A stretch of DNA of 26,748 nt from Roseburia sp. (lineage in GTDB: Bacteria; Bacillota; Clostridia; Lachnospirales; Lachnospiraceae): NCBI GenBank assembly GCA_003483745.1, contig DMYD01000002.1, positions 41,892 through 68,639 on the forward strand. The letters run 5' to 3'. The notes under the pieces are model-generated. The model was not told the origin of the DNA. It did no database searches and saw nothing but the letters and a program-made list of their open reading frames with translations. Positions within the stretch are counted from its first letter, which is position 1. The number at the start of each line of letters is the position of its first letter. A program made the position numbers and the translations under genes. Positions 7,472 to 14,077 of the stretch are shown in pieces.

Positions 7472-7523
7472 AGCCTGACAAGTAAACGCACTCTGATCCG
7501 CTGCGCTTATCCTGTCAGGCTCT
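7465..7523 (-). terminator. Rho-independent terminator after glpK
   Basis: On the minus strand the arms AGCCTGACA and TGTCAGGCT (7513-7521 and 7472-7480) pair perfectly around a GC-rich loop, and TTTTTTC follows. It starts about 40 bp after the glpK stop codon. Its T-run merges into repeat copy 2. Confidence 0.85.
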
Positions 7524-7564
7524 CTTCTTCTCCTGCCTGTTCTCTATAAAATTCAACTGATATG

Positions 7565-9061
7565 TTACTCGTCTTTTGCCCAGCCGTACGCATACTTGAC
7601 AGCCTTACTCCAGCCTTTTAGCATAGACTCCCGCTTTGCATCATCAATCTGCGGTTCAAATTTTTTATCAATTGCCCAGTTTCTGATCACATCCTCTTTA
7701 CCTGACCAGTAACCGACTGCCAGACCTGCAAGATATGCAGCCCCCATCGCTGTTGTCTCTACACACTGCGGACGGTTTACCGGCGCGTCAATGATGTTTG
7801 CCTGTGTCTGCATTAAGAAGTCATTGGCACTTGCTCCACCGTCAACTTTTAATGCAGTAAGATCGATTCCGGAATCTGCTTTCATTGCAACCAGAACATC
7901 ATTTACCTGATATGCCAGTGATTCCAGTGTTGCACGGATAATATGATATTTATTGACACCTCGTGTAATTCCCACGATCGTTCCTCTCGCATACTGATCC
8001 CAGTGCGGTGCTCCAAGACCGGTAAATGCCGGTACCACATAACAGCCATTCGTGTCTTTTACTTTTTTTGCCATATACTCAGAATCCTGTGCGGAATCAA
8101 TGACTCTCAACTCATCTCTCAGCCACTGGATTGCAGCCCCTGCCACGAAAATAGAACCTTCCAGTGCATAATTTACTTTTCCGTCCAGTCCCCATGCAAT
8201 CGTCGTTACCAGACCATTCTTGGAAAATACCGGTTTCTCGCCTGTGTTCATCAGAAGGAAACATCCGGTTCCATATGTATTCTTTGCCTCTCCTGCATTA
8301 AAACAGGTCTGACCAAACAACGCTGACTGCTGGTCTCCGGCAGCACCCGCGATCGGGATCGGTCCACCGAGATAGGAAGGATCTGCTTCCCCGTAAATAC
8401 AGCTTGACGGTTTCGGCTCCGGCAGCATACATTTTGGAATATTTAACTCTGCCAAAATCTCATCATCCCACTGAAGGGTATTGATGTTAAATAACATCGT
8501 TCTGGATGCATTAGAATAATCGGTTACATGAACAGCGCCTTTTGTCAGTTTCCAGATCAGCCAGGTCTCTACTGTACCAAATAACAGTTCCCCTTTCTCT
8601 GCCCTTTCTCTTGCGCCCGGTACATTGTCAAGCAGCCATTTTACCTTGGTGCCGGAAAAATATGCATCAATGACAAGACCTGTTTTTTCCCTGAATTTAT
8701 CGGTAAGTCCCTTTTCTTTTAAAGTATCACAATATTCGGAAGTTCTGCGGCACTGCCATACGATTGCATGATGGATCGGCTCTCCGGTCTCCTTATCCCA
8801 GACGATCGTTGTCTCACGCTGGTTGGTAATACCGATTGCTGCGATATCTTCTGCTGTCGCATTGATCATGTTCATCGCCTCAACTGCAACACCGAGCATA
8901 CTCGCCCAGATCTCATCTGCATCATGTTCAACCCAGCCCGGCTGCGGGAAATACTGTGTAAATTCCCGCTGTGCCACGCTGCACATTTCACCTTTTTCAT
9001 TGAATAAAATACATCGGTTGCTGGTCGTTCCCGCGTCCAATGCCATTACATATTTTGCCAT
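7565..9061 (-). CDS. glpK: Glycerol kinase
   Basis: Cytoplasmic FGGY-family kinase (498 aa, the usual length) that phosphorylates glycerol to sn-glycerol-3-phosphate. The N-terminal ATPase fold begins MAKYVMALDAGTTSNRCILF; DAGTTS is the phosphate-1 loop. FGGY signature sequence is seen in YFSGTKVKWLLDNVPGA, and the second ATPase domain contains GAAGDQQSALFGQ and LKVDGGASANDFLMQ. The start is fixed by AAGGAGGAG just upstream. The gene lies 12 bp after glpP and ends in a strong terminator, so glpP-glpK forms one transcript under the antitermination leader at 9692-9760. No glycerol facilitator gene (glpF) is in the window. Confidence 0.97.
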   Translation of the reverse strand: MAKYVMALDAGTTSNRCILFNEKGEMCSVAQREFTQYFPQPGWVEHDADEIWASMLGVAVEAMNMINATAEDIAAIGITNQRETTIVWDKETGEPIHHAIVWQCRRTSEYCDTLKEKGLTDKFREKTGLVIDAYFSGTKVKWLLDNVPGARERAEKGELLFGTVETWLIWKLTKGAVHVTDYSNASRTMLFNINTLQWDDEILAELNIPKCMLPEPKPSSCIYGEADPSYLGGPIPIAGAAGDQQSALFGQTCFNAGEAKNTYGTGCFLLMNTGEKPVFSKNGLVTTIAWGLDGKVNYALEGSIFVAGAAIQWLRDELRVIDSAQDSEYMAKKVKDTNGCYVVPAFTGLGAPHWDQYARGTIVGITRGVNKYHIIRATLESLAYQVNDVLVAMKADSGIDLTALKVDGGASANDFLMQTQANIIDAPVNRPQCVETTAMGAAYLAGLAVGYWSGKEDVIRNWAIDKKFEPQIDDAKRESMLKGWSKAVKYAYGWAKDE

Positions 9062-9073
9062 ATGTCTCCTCCT

Positions 9074-9646
9074 TTACATTTCCCATACATGATGATTTGT
9101 GGATGAAACTGCCATCGCCCCCACTGACAACGCCCCCATCACATCTTCTTTATCTGATATCAGCCCCCCTGCAATGATCGGCGTTTTCACCAAATGACTG
9201 ATACGTGCAATGACTTTTGGCATCACTCCCGGAAGAACCTCTATAAAATCCGCCTTTGCACTGTACTGCTGCTGTTTGATATTTTCAAAAGCCATCGAAT
9301 CCAACAGAAAAACCCGGAGTACCGTATACATGGACAATTCCCTTGCTTTTTTGATCAGTGCCGGCTTCGTCGAGATGATTCCATCCGCTTTCGTCTGCTC
9401 TTTTATAAATTCCACTGCAATCTCTTTTGGGCTTAATCCACCGACCAGATCCATATGTACCATGGCAATCTTGCCTGCATCCTTTATGGTCTTTACGATT
9501 GCTCCGATGGAACAGACATCTCCGAATAAAATAAACATCACTTTAATGTCATCCTTCTTACAGCACTCCATCACATCTTCCATATTTTTGACTGCTGCAA
9601 TAATTGGATTATCTGCTACTGCTTCGTAAAAATCCTGATTCATCAT
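9074..9646 (-). CDS. glpP: Glycerol-3-phosphate-responsive antiterminator GlpP
   Basis: A 190-residue RNA-binding regulator which, in Bacillus, binds glycerol-3-phosphate and lets RNA polymerase pass leader terminators of glp genes. Family landmarks are NQDFYEAVADNPIIAAVKN at the N-terminus, VMFILFGDVCSIGAIV, VHMDLVGGLSPKEIAVEF, DGIISTKPALIKKA, FIEVLPGVMPKVI and PIIAGGLISDKEDV, a TIM-barrel-like fold. A longer reading from a TTG at 9724 overlaps the leader terminator and lacks a ribosome binding site. The tandem ATGATG at 9646 follows AGAGGAAGAGG and is the better start. It is the first gene of the glpP-glpK operon, downstream of a terminator it probably controls itself, so it would be autoregulated. 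Confidence 0.93.
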   Translation of the reverse strand: MMNQDFYEAVADNPIIAAVKNMEDVMECCKKDDIKVMFILFGDVCSIGAIVKTIKDAGKIAMVHMDLVGGLSPKEIAVEFIKEQTKADGIISTKPALIKKARELSMYTVLRVFLLDSMAFENIKQQQYSAKADFIEVLPGVMPKVIARISHLVKTPIIAGGLISDKEDVMGALSVGAMAVSSTNHHVWEM

Positions 9647-9691
9647 TATCCTCTTCCTCTGAAACCTGTTATCTAATCTTTCGTATAACAT

Positions 9692-9760
9692 AAAAAAGAG
9701 CGCCACTACCAACGGCTTTATCAACCGCTCTCATTCGCTCTCCTATCTTGGCTTTCTTAT
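9692..9760 (-). promoter_or_regulatory. Leader terminator/antiterminator probably controlled by GlpP
   Basis: Between promoter and glpP the minus strand reads two copies of GAGAGCG/AGAGCG (9736-9742 and 9725-9731). These are followed by an inner CGG/CCG hairpin and CGCTCTTTTTT (9692-9703). Either upstream copy can pair with CGCTCT, giving a terminator and an alternative fold. This matches how GlpP leaders act in Firmicutes; control by GlpP is inferred from that knowledge and the adjacent gene. Confidence 0.75.
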
Positions 9761-9772
9761 TGAATTGATTGT

Positions 9773-9801
9773 ATTGTATCACTTTAAACGATCAGATTCA
9801 A
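9773..9801 (-). promoter_or_regulatory. Sigma-A type promoter of glpP-glpK
   Basis: TTGAAT (9796-9801) and TACAAT (9773-9778) are 17 bp apart on the minus strand, just ahead of the leader terminator. The -35 box overlaps the stop codon of the upstream DUF6054 gene. Confidence 0.7.
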
Positions 9802-10142
9802 CCATTTTCATCCATACTTTTTAACTTTTCTTCGCATGCCTGCACCGTGCGTGTCCCCATGCCTAAATCCATACCAAGGATTCCATATTCGTCTCCTGCG
9901 GAAAGCGCGGCGATCTTAATATCTCCATCTTTATTATCCTGAAACAGCAACGTAATACAGGTAGAATTGCCCGGTATCACATTATATCTCTGATAGATCC
10001 TGACCGTAACATCCATTTCCTTGGACGCCATGCTGTATTCATCCCGGAAATCTAATTTATGCTTTCCTTCTCTCAACAGCGTATCTGTATTATGGATCAC
10101 ATCTTTCAAGTTACCATGGACTACCTTCTCAAATACAGCCAT
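9798..10142 (-). CDS. DUF6054-like protein
   Basis: A 114-residue soluble protein (MAVFEKVVHGNLKDVIHNTD...). It has alternating polar and hydrophobic strands (MDVTVRIYQRYNVI, STCITLLFQD, DIKIAALSAG) and ends GMGTRTVQACEEKL. It resembles the DUF6054 family of small Firmicutes proteins; this is from memory of the family pattern and not certain. The ATG at 10142 is chosen because GGGGAGGAG lies 6 nt upstream; an earlier in-frame start at 10160 would place that site inside the gene. No promoter is obvious between it and the foldback element at 10206-10519. Its stop overlaps the glpP promoter. Function is unknown, and nothing ties it to glycerol metabolism beyond position. Confidence 0.7.
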   Translation of the reverse strand: MAVFEKVVHGNLKDVIHNTDTLLREGKHKLDFRDEYSMASKEMDVTVRIYQRYNVIPGNSTCITLLFQDNKDGDIKIAALSAGDEYGILGMDLGMGTRTVQACEEKLKSMDENG

Positions 10143-10205
10143 ATGAAACTCCTCCCCCACAATGTTTTTCCTGCACAGCTACCATTTAAAATTGATTTTT
10201 AAGAT

Positions 10206-10519
10206 GATGCTGGGGGCGAATAGGGCATTCATAGCACAACTACTGACAAATTGCACAAAGTCGAGACTGCTTTTGTGACTTTGGTAGAAAATTAGTAACT
10301 CTTAGTTTGCCTGTCAATGCATAGTGTTTTGCTGCCATGGACGGCAGCAAAAGTCTTAACGTCCCATGGACGGGGCGTTTAAGACGTACACGTCACTCCG
10401 AGAAAATTCTAAACAGGCAAACTTAGATTTTCTTATTTTCGTACAACGGAACAAAACAGGCACGGCTTTGTGCAATTTGTCAATCAAGAAATTTAAATGC
10501 CCTATTTGACCCCAACATT
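10206..10519. mobile_element. 314-bp nested foldback (MITE-like) element
   Basis: The two ends form an imperfect ~55-bp inverted repeat. The outer arms (10206-10230 and 10495-10519) share AATAGGGCATT, and the next part shares a perfect GACAAATTGCACAAAG with its complement near 10466-10485. Further inward, AGTTTGCCTGT is again inverted. The right end matches the short element at 800-867 over its last ~50 bp, so the two belong to one family. No open frame of note and no clear flanking duplication are present. It fills most of the 418-bp gene-free gap between the SGNH hydrolase and the DUF6054 gene. Confidence 0.75.
10331..10385 (+). ncRNA. Twin hairpins with identical AUGGAC hexaloops (candidate RNA)
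   Basis: In the core of the foldback element, on the plus strand, GCTGCC-ATGGAC-GGCAGC (10331-10348) is followed by a 13-bp stem (10353-10365 with 10372-10385) closing the same hexaloop, ATGGAC, at 10366-10371. Both loops are of the ANGGAN form. Compensated stems with an identical loop argue for an RNA-level role. Transcription of this strand is not shown. Confidence 0.4.
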
Positions 10520-10560
10520 ACCTTTACAACAATTTTACATCATTGATTTTGTAACGTCAA

Positions 10561-11178
10561 TTACGCCACCAGCACTCCAAGCACCGCATCCGCCAGCTTT
10601 TTATGACCTTCCTCATTCAGATGTTCCCTGTCCTCTTTACTCGGCTCAGCCACATCGGATGCTGCAAGAAAATCACAGCCATACTTTTCTGCAACTTTCT
10701 GGTAAACTGCTTTCAGTCCCTTTGATACCTCCACGGACTTCTCATTAAACTCCGGATCATACCCCGGCTCCCAGACGCCTTCTCCAAGCTGTATCGGAGA
10801 GATCAGTAAGATCCTGATATTCTTATCTGCCTTGCGGATCTGCTCCACCAGTCGCTCCACGCCAAGACCGATCACCTCCGCAGATGCATTGTAAAATGTC
10901 TTGCAGTCATTCGTTCCAAGCATCAGGACAACGCGGTCCACCGGCGCATGGCTCTCCAAAAGAGTCGGCAATAACGCCGCACCTTTTCTGCCCTCGCGCA
11001 GCTCATCTTCAAAAACTGTCGTTCTGCCGCACAGTCCTTCCTCAATGATGCGGCAGCCTTTTCCATATAACTGCTGCTCAAGCAACCCCGTCCATCTTAT
11101 ATCTCTGCCGTAGCGGCTTTTCGTTCCCGGTATCAATCCATAGGTGTTAGAATCTCCAAAGCATAATATTTCTTTCAT
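10561..11178 (-). CDS. SGNH/GDSL-type hydrolase
   Basis: A 205-residue cytoplasmic esterase-type hydrolase. Block I is CFGDSNTYG (nucleophile Ser10), block II uses the Gly in GLCGRT (about 48-53), block III is GTND at 88-91, and block V is DREH (Asp183, His186), completing the Ser-Asp-His set of the SGNH superfamily. There is no signal peptide, so it probably acts inside the cell on an ester or acyl substrate that cannot be predicted. The ATG at 11178 follows CGGAGG with normal spacing; the longer in-frame start at 11211 would place that site inside the gene. A strong promoter lies at 11262-11290. The gene is monocistronic and its 3' end faces the foldback element. Confidence 0.9.
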   Translation of the reverse strand: MKEILCFGDSNTYGLIPGTKSRYGRDIRWTGLLEQQLYGKGCRIIEEGLCGRTTVFEDELREGRKGAALLPTLLESHAPVDRVVLMLGTNDCKTFYNASAEVIGLGVERLVEQIRKADKNIRILLISPIQLGEGVWEPGYDPEFNEKSVEVSKGLKAVYQKVAEKYGCDFLAASDVAEPSKEDREHLNEEGHKKLADAVLGVLVA

Positions 11179-11261
11179 AATAGTCCTCCGTTTTAAGCTG
11201 TTCTGTGGCAAATTTTGTGTTTATTTTTAACGTATCTTATTGTTTCTTTTTATTTCCCACT

Positions 11262-11290
11262 ATCTTAATATGAATACTATGTTTTGTCAA
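11262..11290 (-). promoter_or_regulatory. Sigma-A type promoter of the SGNH hydrolase gene
   Basis: A perfect -35 TTGACA (11285-11290) and TAAGAT (11262-11267) with a 17-bp spacer on the minus strand, 84 bp before the ATG. Confidence 0.78.
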
Positions 11291-11299
11291 TATATTTTT

Positions 11300-11332
11300 C
11301 CCCGTCTTACCGGTTTATCTGGTAAGGCGGGG
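11300..11332 (-). terminator. Strong hairpin after the zinc-ribbon gene, atypical terminator
   Basis: CCCCGTCTTACC (11300-11311) pairs with GGTAAGGCGGGG (11321-11332); on the minus strand the pairing is perfect apart from one G-T. Its place between the zinc-ribbon gene and the next promoter suggests termination. However, the minus strand continues with A-rich, not T-rich, sequence, so it is not a standard intrinsic terminator. Confidence 0.45.
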
Positions 11333-11367
11333 ATGATTTATCGTCTATGTTCAATTTTTCTGCTGTT

Positions 11368-11754
11368 CTAATCCTCAAACATATCGTCCATCTTTGTTCC
11401 GCAGTTGCTGCAGAACGCTGCTCCCTGCGGCATTTTTGCACCACATTTCGGACATTCTGCGGCACCCTGAAGTTTAAATACTTCTGCACGCATGCGCTCG
11501 ATCTCCCCGAGTGCCTCCGTGATCAGAAAAAAGTGCTCCTGTTCCGGTGTCTTTTCTTCGATTTCCACATTTTCCTCATCTTTGTGTTTCTCATAGTATG
11601 CTTTTCCGAGTTCCGCATACTGTTTTTCCACGAAATCCTCTTTGGATCTGATATCCATCTTTAACTTTGCGATCTCAGACACATCCTTGGCCTTCTGACC
11701 AACATCTTTACCCGCACTCACGATCGTCTCACTCAACTTATCAAAAAACTCCAT
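11368..11754 (-). CDS. Zinc-ribbon protein with N-terminal helical region
   Basis: A 128-residue protein. The first ~90 residues are charged and helical (SETIVSAGKDVGQKAKDVSE, KQYAELGKAYYEKHKDEE) with likely coiled-coil character. The C-terminus is a zinc ribbon with Cys101, Cys104, Cys115 and Cys118 (CPKCG...CSNCG). There is no signal peptide or membrane segment. Such proteins are common and mostly uncharacterised in clostridia; the ribbon probably stabilises a fold or mediates protein contacts. The start is supported by AAGGAGG upstream and a consensus promoter at 11811-11839. The gene is alone in its transcript; a strong hairpin follows at 11300-11332. No specific function can be assigned. 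Confidence 0.85.
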   Translation of the reverse strand: MEFFDKLSETIVSAGKDVGQKAKDVSEIAKLKMDIRSKEDFVEKQYAELGKAYYEKHKDEENVEIEEKTPEQEHFFLITEALGEIERMRAEVFKLQGAAECPKCGAKMPQGAAFCSNCGTKMDDMFED

Positions 11755-11810
11755 ACTGTGTTACCTCCTTAAACTTTTATCTAATTAATCTCCCAGGCAA
11801 TCATATTTTT

Positions 11811-11839
11811 ATTATACTCTTTTACCATGGTCTCTTCAA
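11811..11839 (-). promoter_or_regulatory. Sigma-A type promoter of the zinc-ribbon gene
   Basis: TTGAAG (11834-11839) and a perfect TATAAT (11811-11816) with a 17-bp spacer on the minus strand, about 56 bp ahead of the ATG. Confidence 0.78.
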
Positions 11840-11876
11840 TAAACATATTTGTCGAAACCCTGCTTTTTGAAGCCAT

Positions 11877-12026
11877 CTGTTACTGTTCAGACGCAAGCTT
11901 GACACTTTGCTGTCAAGCTATGCACCGTAGTGTATATTGTTGTGAGATTACAGCCCCTGCCTCGAAGAGGCACTTTTCATGGGCTGTAATCGTTGCTGGT
12001 CACACTGGAAGCGTGAACAGTAACAG
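11877..12026. repeat. 150-bp structured element with 13-bp terminal inverted repeats
   Basis: CTGTTACTGTTCA at 11877-11889 is inverted as TGAACAGTAACAG at 12014-12026. Inside are two more hairpins: AGCTTGACA/TGTCAAGCT (11895-11919) and GATTACAGCCC/GGGCTGTAATC (11946-11956 with 11981-11991), the latter enclosing TGCCTC-GAA-GAGGCA. The whole would fold as a multi-branched structure. It ends 4 bp before the stop of the cation exchanger gene. It looks like a REP- or MITE-like intergenic element, but no second copy is in this window. Confidence 0.6.
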
Positions 12027-12030
12027 CCAT

Positions 12031-12987
12031 CTATCTCACACAAATATACACCAGGTATGCTGCATATAATGCAAGCAGCACCACACCTTCTTTTTTCTCT
12101 ATATGAAGCCTGCTCCATGCAAACACCCATACAAGAATGCTTACCAGCACCAGAAGTATACTGTCCACCACATTTTCCATAATAAACGCTACCGGACTTA
12201 TCGCTGCTGTCACTCCCAGAATAAACAGAATATTAAAAATATTTGATCCGATCACATTTCCAAATGCCATATCAACTTCATTTTTTCTTGCAGCTACCAC
12301 AGAGGTGACAAATTCCGGCAGGCTGGTTCCCATTGCAACGATCGTAAGTCCAATCAGATTCTGGCTTAACCCGGCTTTTACGGCAATCGCTGACGCACCA
12401 TCTACAACAAAATCCCCGCCAAATTTAATAGCCACTGCACCACCCACAATATATAACGCACATTTCCATGCAGGATAAATTTTATATTCACCGGAAGGAT
12501 CTTCTGCTTCTGCCAATGCCGCATGCGCTTTTAATGCTGACCGTACCATCCATACCAAAAATCCAATAAAAAGAAGTAACAATATCACACCATCTGTTCT
12601 TCCTATCTCCATGCCGGAAATTCCCAGAACAAACAAAAGCACCGCGCACAGAACAGAAACTGGTATTTCTTTTTTTAATGTATCTTTCTGTACGATCAAC
12701 GGTGCAAATAATGCACATGCCCCGCATACAAACATTAAATTAAAAAGGTTAGAACCTATCACATTGCTGACTGCCAATGCATTGTTACCGGCAACGGAAG
12801 CTGTTACACTGACAGCAAGTTCCGGCAGGCTCGTCCCCATTGCAACGATCGTGAGTCCGACAATCATAGACGGAATCCGCAGCGCCCTTGCAACGGAAGA
12901 ACTTCCCTCAACAAAAAAATCTGCACCTTTGATCAATAAAACAAATCCCACCATCAATAAAGCTATTGACTGCATCATCGCCACCAT
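12031..12987 (-). CDS. CaCA-family Na+(H+)/Ca2+-type cation exchanger
   Basis: A 318-residue integral membrane antiporter with the two inverted alpha-repeats of the CaCA (YrbG-type) family. Each repeat carries GLTIVAMGTSLPE, first around residue 45 and again around 210, followed by NVIGSNLFN and NVIGSNIFN, which form the ion-binding and translocation core. About ten transmembrane segments are predictable, with a short acidic cytoplasmic loop (AEAEDPSGEYKIYP) between halves. The ATG at 12987 is preferred, since AAGGAGG lies 8 nt before it; the ATG at 12993 is too close. It is 44 bp downstream of mntP with no terminator between, so it should share the Mn2+ riboswitch. That suggests export of Mn2+ or Ca2+; the actual substrate is not fixed by sequence. 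Confidence 0.9.
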   Translation of the reverse strand: MVAMMQSIALLMVGFVLLIKGADFFVEGSSSVARALRIPSMIVGLTIVAMGTSLPELAVSVTASVAGNNALAVSNVIGSNLFNLMFVCGACALFAPLIVQKDTLKKEIPVSVLCAVLLFVLGISGMEIGRTDGVILLLLFIGFLVWMVRSALKAHAALAEAEDPSGEYKIYPAWKCALYIVGGAVAIKFGGDFVVDGASAIAVKAGLSQNLIGLTIVAMGTSLPEFVTSVVAARKNEVDMAFGNVIGSNIFNILFILGVTAAISPVAFIMENVVDSILLVLVSILVWVFAWSRLHIEKKEGVVLLALYAAYLVYICVR

Positions 12988-13008
12988 ACACATTTCCTCC
13001 TTCGTTTT

Positions 13009-13036
13009 TCCTGTTATTTATATCCTGTTATTTATA
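13009..13036. repeat. 14-bp perfect tandem duplication at the mntP 3' end
   Basis: TCCTGTTATTTATA occurs twice head to tail (13009-13022, 13023-13036). The second copy includes the mntP stop codon, so the duplication lengthens the gap to the next gene without changing either protein. Confidence 0.8.
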
Positions 13037-13610
13037 AAATTCCCAGATGTGTCAAAAGGATTCTGACACCGAGCAATACTAAGATCAGTCCGCCGGCAAA
13101 CTCTGCTTTCTTTTCGTACTTGTTTCCAAAAAAGTTTCCGACATAAACCCCGCCTATCGAGATACAAAAGGTGGTGATTCCAATGATCGCGATTGCCTCC
13201 ACGATCGGGTAATCTAAAAATGCAAATGTGATCCCGACTGCAAGTGCGTCAATACTTGTCGCAACTGCAAGGACAAACATCTCTTTGATGTCAAGCGGTG
13301 CATCCATCTTTTTTACTTCATCGTCTTCCTTATCCGGCTTTACGGATTCCACGATCATTTTTCCACCAATAATTCCAAGTAATATAAATGCGATCCAGTG
13401 ATCGATACTTGTGATATATTTTTCAAACTGACTTCCTAAAAGCCATCCGACAAATGGCATCAATGCCTGAAATCCTCCGAAAAATAACCCGATCACAAGT
13501 GCCTGCTTTTTGTTGACCTTTCGCATTCCAAGTCCTTTGCAGATCGACACTGCAAATGCGTCCATGGACAGCCCGACTCCCATCAGAAACAATTCAATAA
13601 AAATCGCCAT
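13032..13610 (-). CDS. mntP: Manganese efflux pump MntP
   Basis: A 192-residue membrane protein of the MntP (formerly DUF204) family, which exports Mn2+. Six hydrophobic segments are visible. The two halves each carry the family motif with a conserved Asp in the membrane: GLSMDAFAVSICKGL (Asp17) and ATSIDALAVGITFAFL (about Asp119), plus GIIGGKMIVES. A charged cytoplasmic loop (KPDKEDDEVKKMD) separates the halves. The start at 13610 has only a weak ribosome binding site (GGTGA). Upstream lie a yybP-ykoY riboswitch with terminator (13751-13965) and a consensus promoter, which is the classical Mn2+-responsive arrangement for mntP. A cation exchanger gene follows in the same transcript. Confidence 0.95.
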   Translation of the reverse strand: MAIFIELFLMGVGLSMDAFAVSICKGLGMRKVNKKQALVIGLFFGGFQALMPFVGWLLGSQFEKYITSIDHWIAFILLGIIGGKMIVESVKPDKEDDEVKKMDAPLDIKEMFVLAVATSIDALAVGITFAFLDYPIVEAIAIIGITTFCISIGGVYVGNFFGNKYEKKAEFAGGLILVLLGVRILLTHLGIL

Positions 13611-13750
13611 CTTTTTTCACCGCTTTCTTTTTGTATCAGACATTTTCCGTGATATTTCCGCAGTTATTTTGTACTGTATGCGCCATTTCTGCAGTGATTT
13701 CCAATTTCCCTCATGTTTTTTACTGATAATATTTATCTGTTAAATATGTC

Positions 13751-13825
13751 AAAAAAAGAGACTCCACGTATATTCCTGTACCGGATATCCCCGCAGATAT
13801 CCTTACAAAAATATACATGAGTCTC
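13751..13825 (-). terminator. Riboswitch-controlled terminator
   Basis: Long interrupted stem: GAGACTC pairs with GAGTCTC, and GTATATT and GGATATC pair with their complements further in. TTTTTTT follows at 13757-13751 on the minus strand. Confidence 0.85.
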
Positions 13826-13965
13826 ATTCTTTAAGATTTGCCAGGTTCTTCTGGTGTGTGCCCGCCAAAAGGAAACCGGTATGTTGACAAATCACGCGAT
13901 CACGCGAACTACTCCCTCACGGTTTCACAGACTGCTTCCCTTACAAACCAGCCTGTGCTTATCAT
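13751..13965 (-). promoter_or_regulatory. yybP-ykoY (Mn2+) riboswitch ahead of mntP
   Basis: On the minus strand the aptamer hallmarks appear in order: GAGGGAGTAG (13909-13918), GTCAACATACC (13878-13888) and CCTGGCAAATCTT (13832-13844), as in the Mn2+-sensing yybP-ykoY class. A long terminator stem then begins at GAGACTC (13819-13825) and ends at GAGTCTC (13758-13764) followed by T7. Mn2+ binding is expected to prevent termination and turn on mntP and the exchanger. The 5' edge of the aptamer is approximate. Confidence 0.88.
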
Positions 13966-13998
13966 AAGTTTTTCACTTATGCCAAACGCTGTTTTCAC

Positions 13999-14027
13999 AT
14001 CATATCTTATGCACCATGATTTGTCAA
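13999..14027 (-). promoter_or_regulatory. Sigma-A type promoter of the mntP riboswitch transcript
   Basis: Consensus -35 TTGACA (14022-14027), 17-bp spacer and TATGAT (13999-14004) on the minus strand, about 50 bp after the helicase stop codon. The expected start is near 13992. Confidence 0.82.
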
Positions 14028-14077
14028 TCAATGTTTTAATAAAAATACATTACCTTATGCAGTCCATACTTTTTTAA

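Noticed and set aside
10206..10519. Target duplication around the long foldback element
   Set aside because: Flanking 5-8 bp on the two sides do not match, so no duplication is claimed.
13883..14027. Perfect 11-bp inverted match TTGACAAATCA between the aptamer (13883-13893) and 14017-14027
   Set aside because: The distal copy lies in the -35 region of the promoter and would not be in the transcript, so it cannot pair with the aptamer; probably chance.
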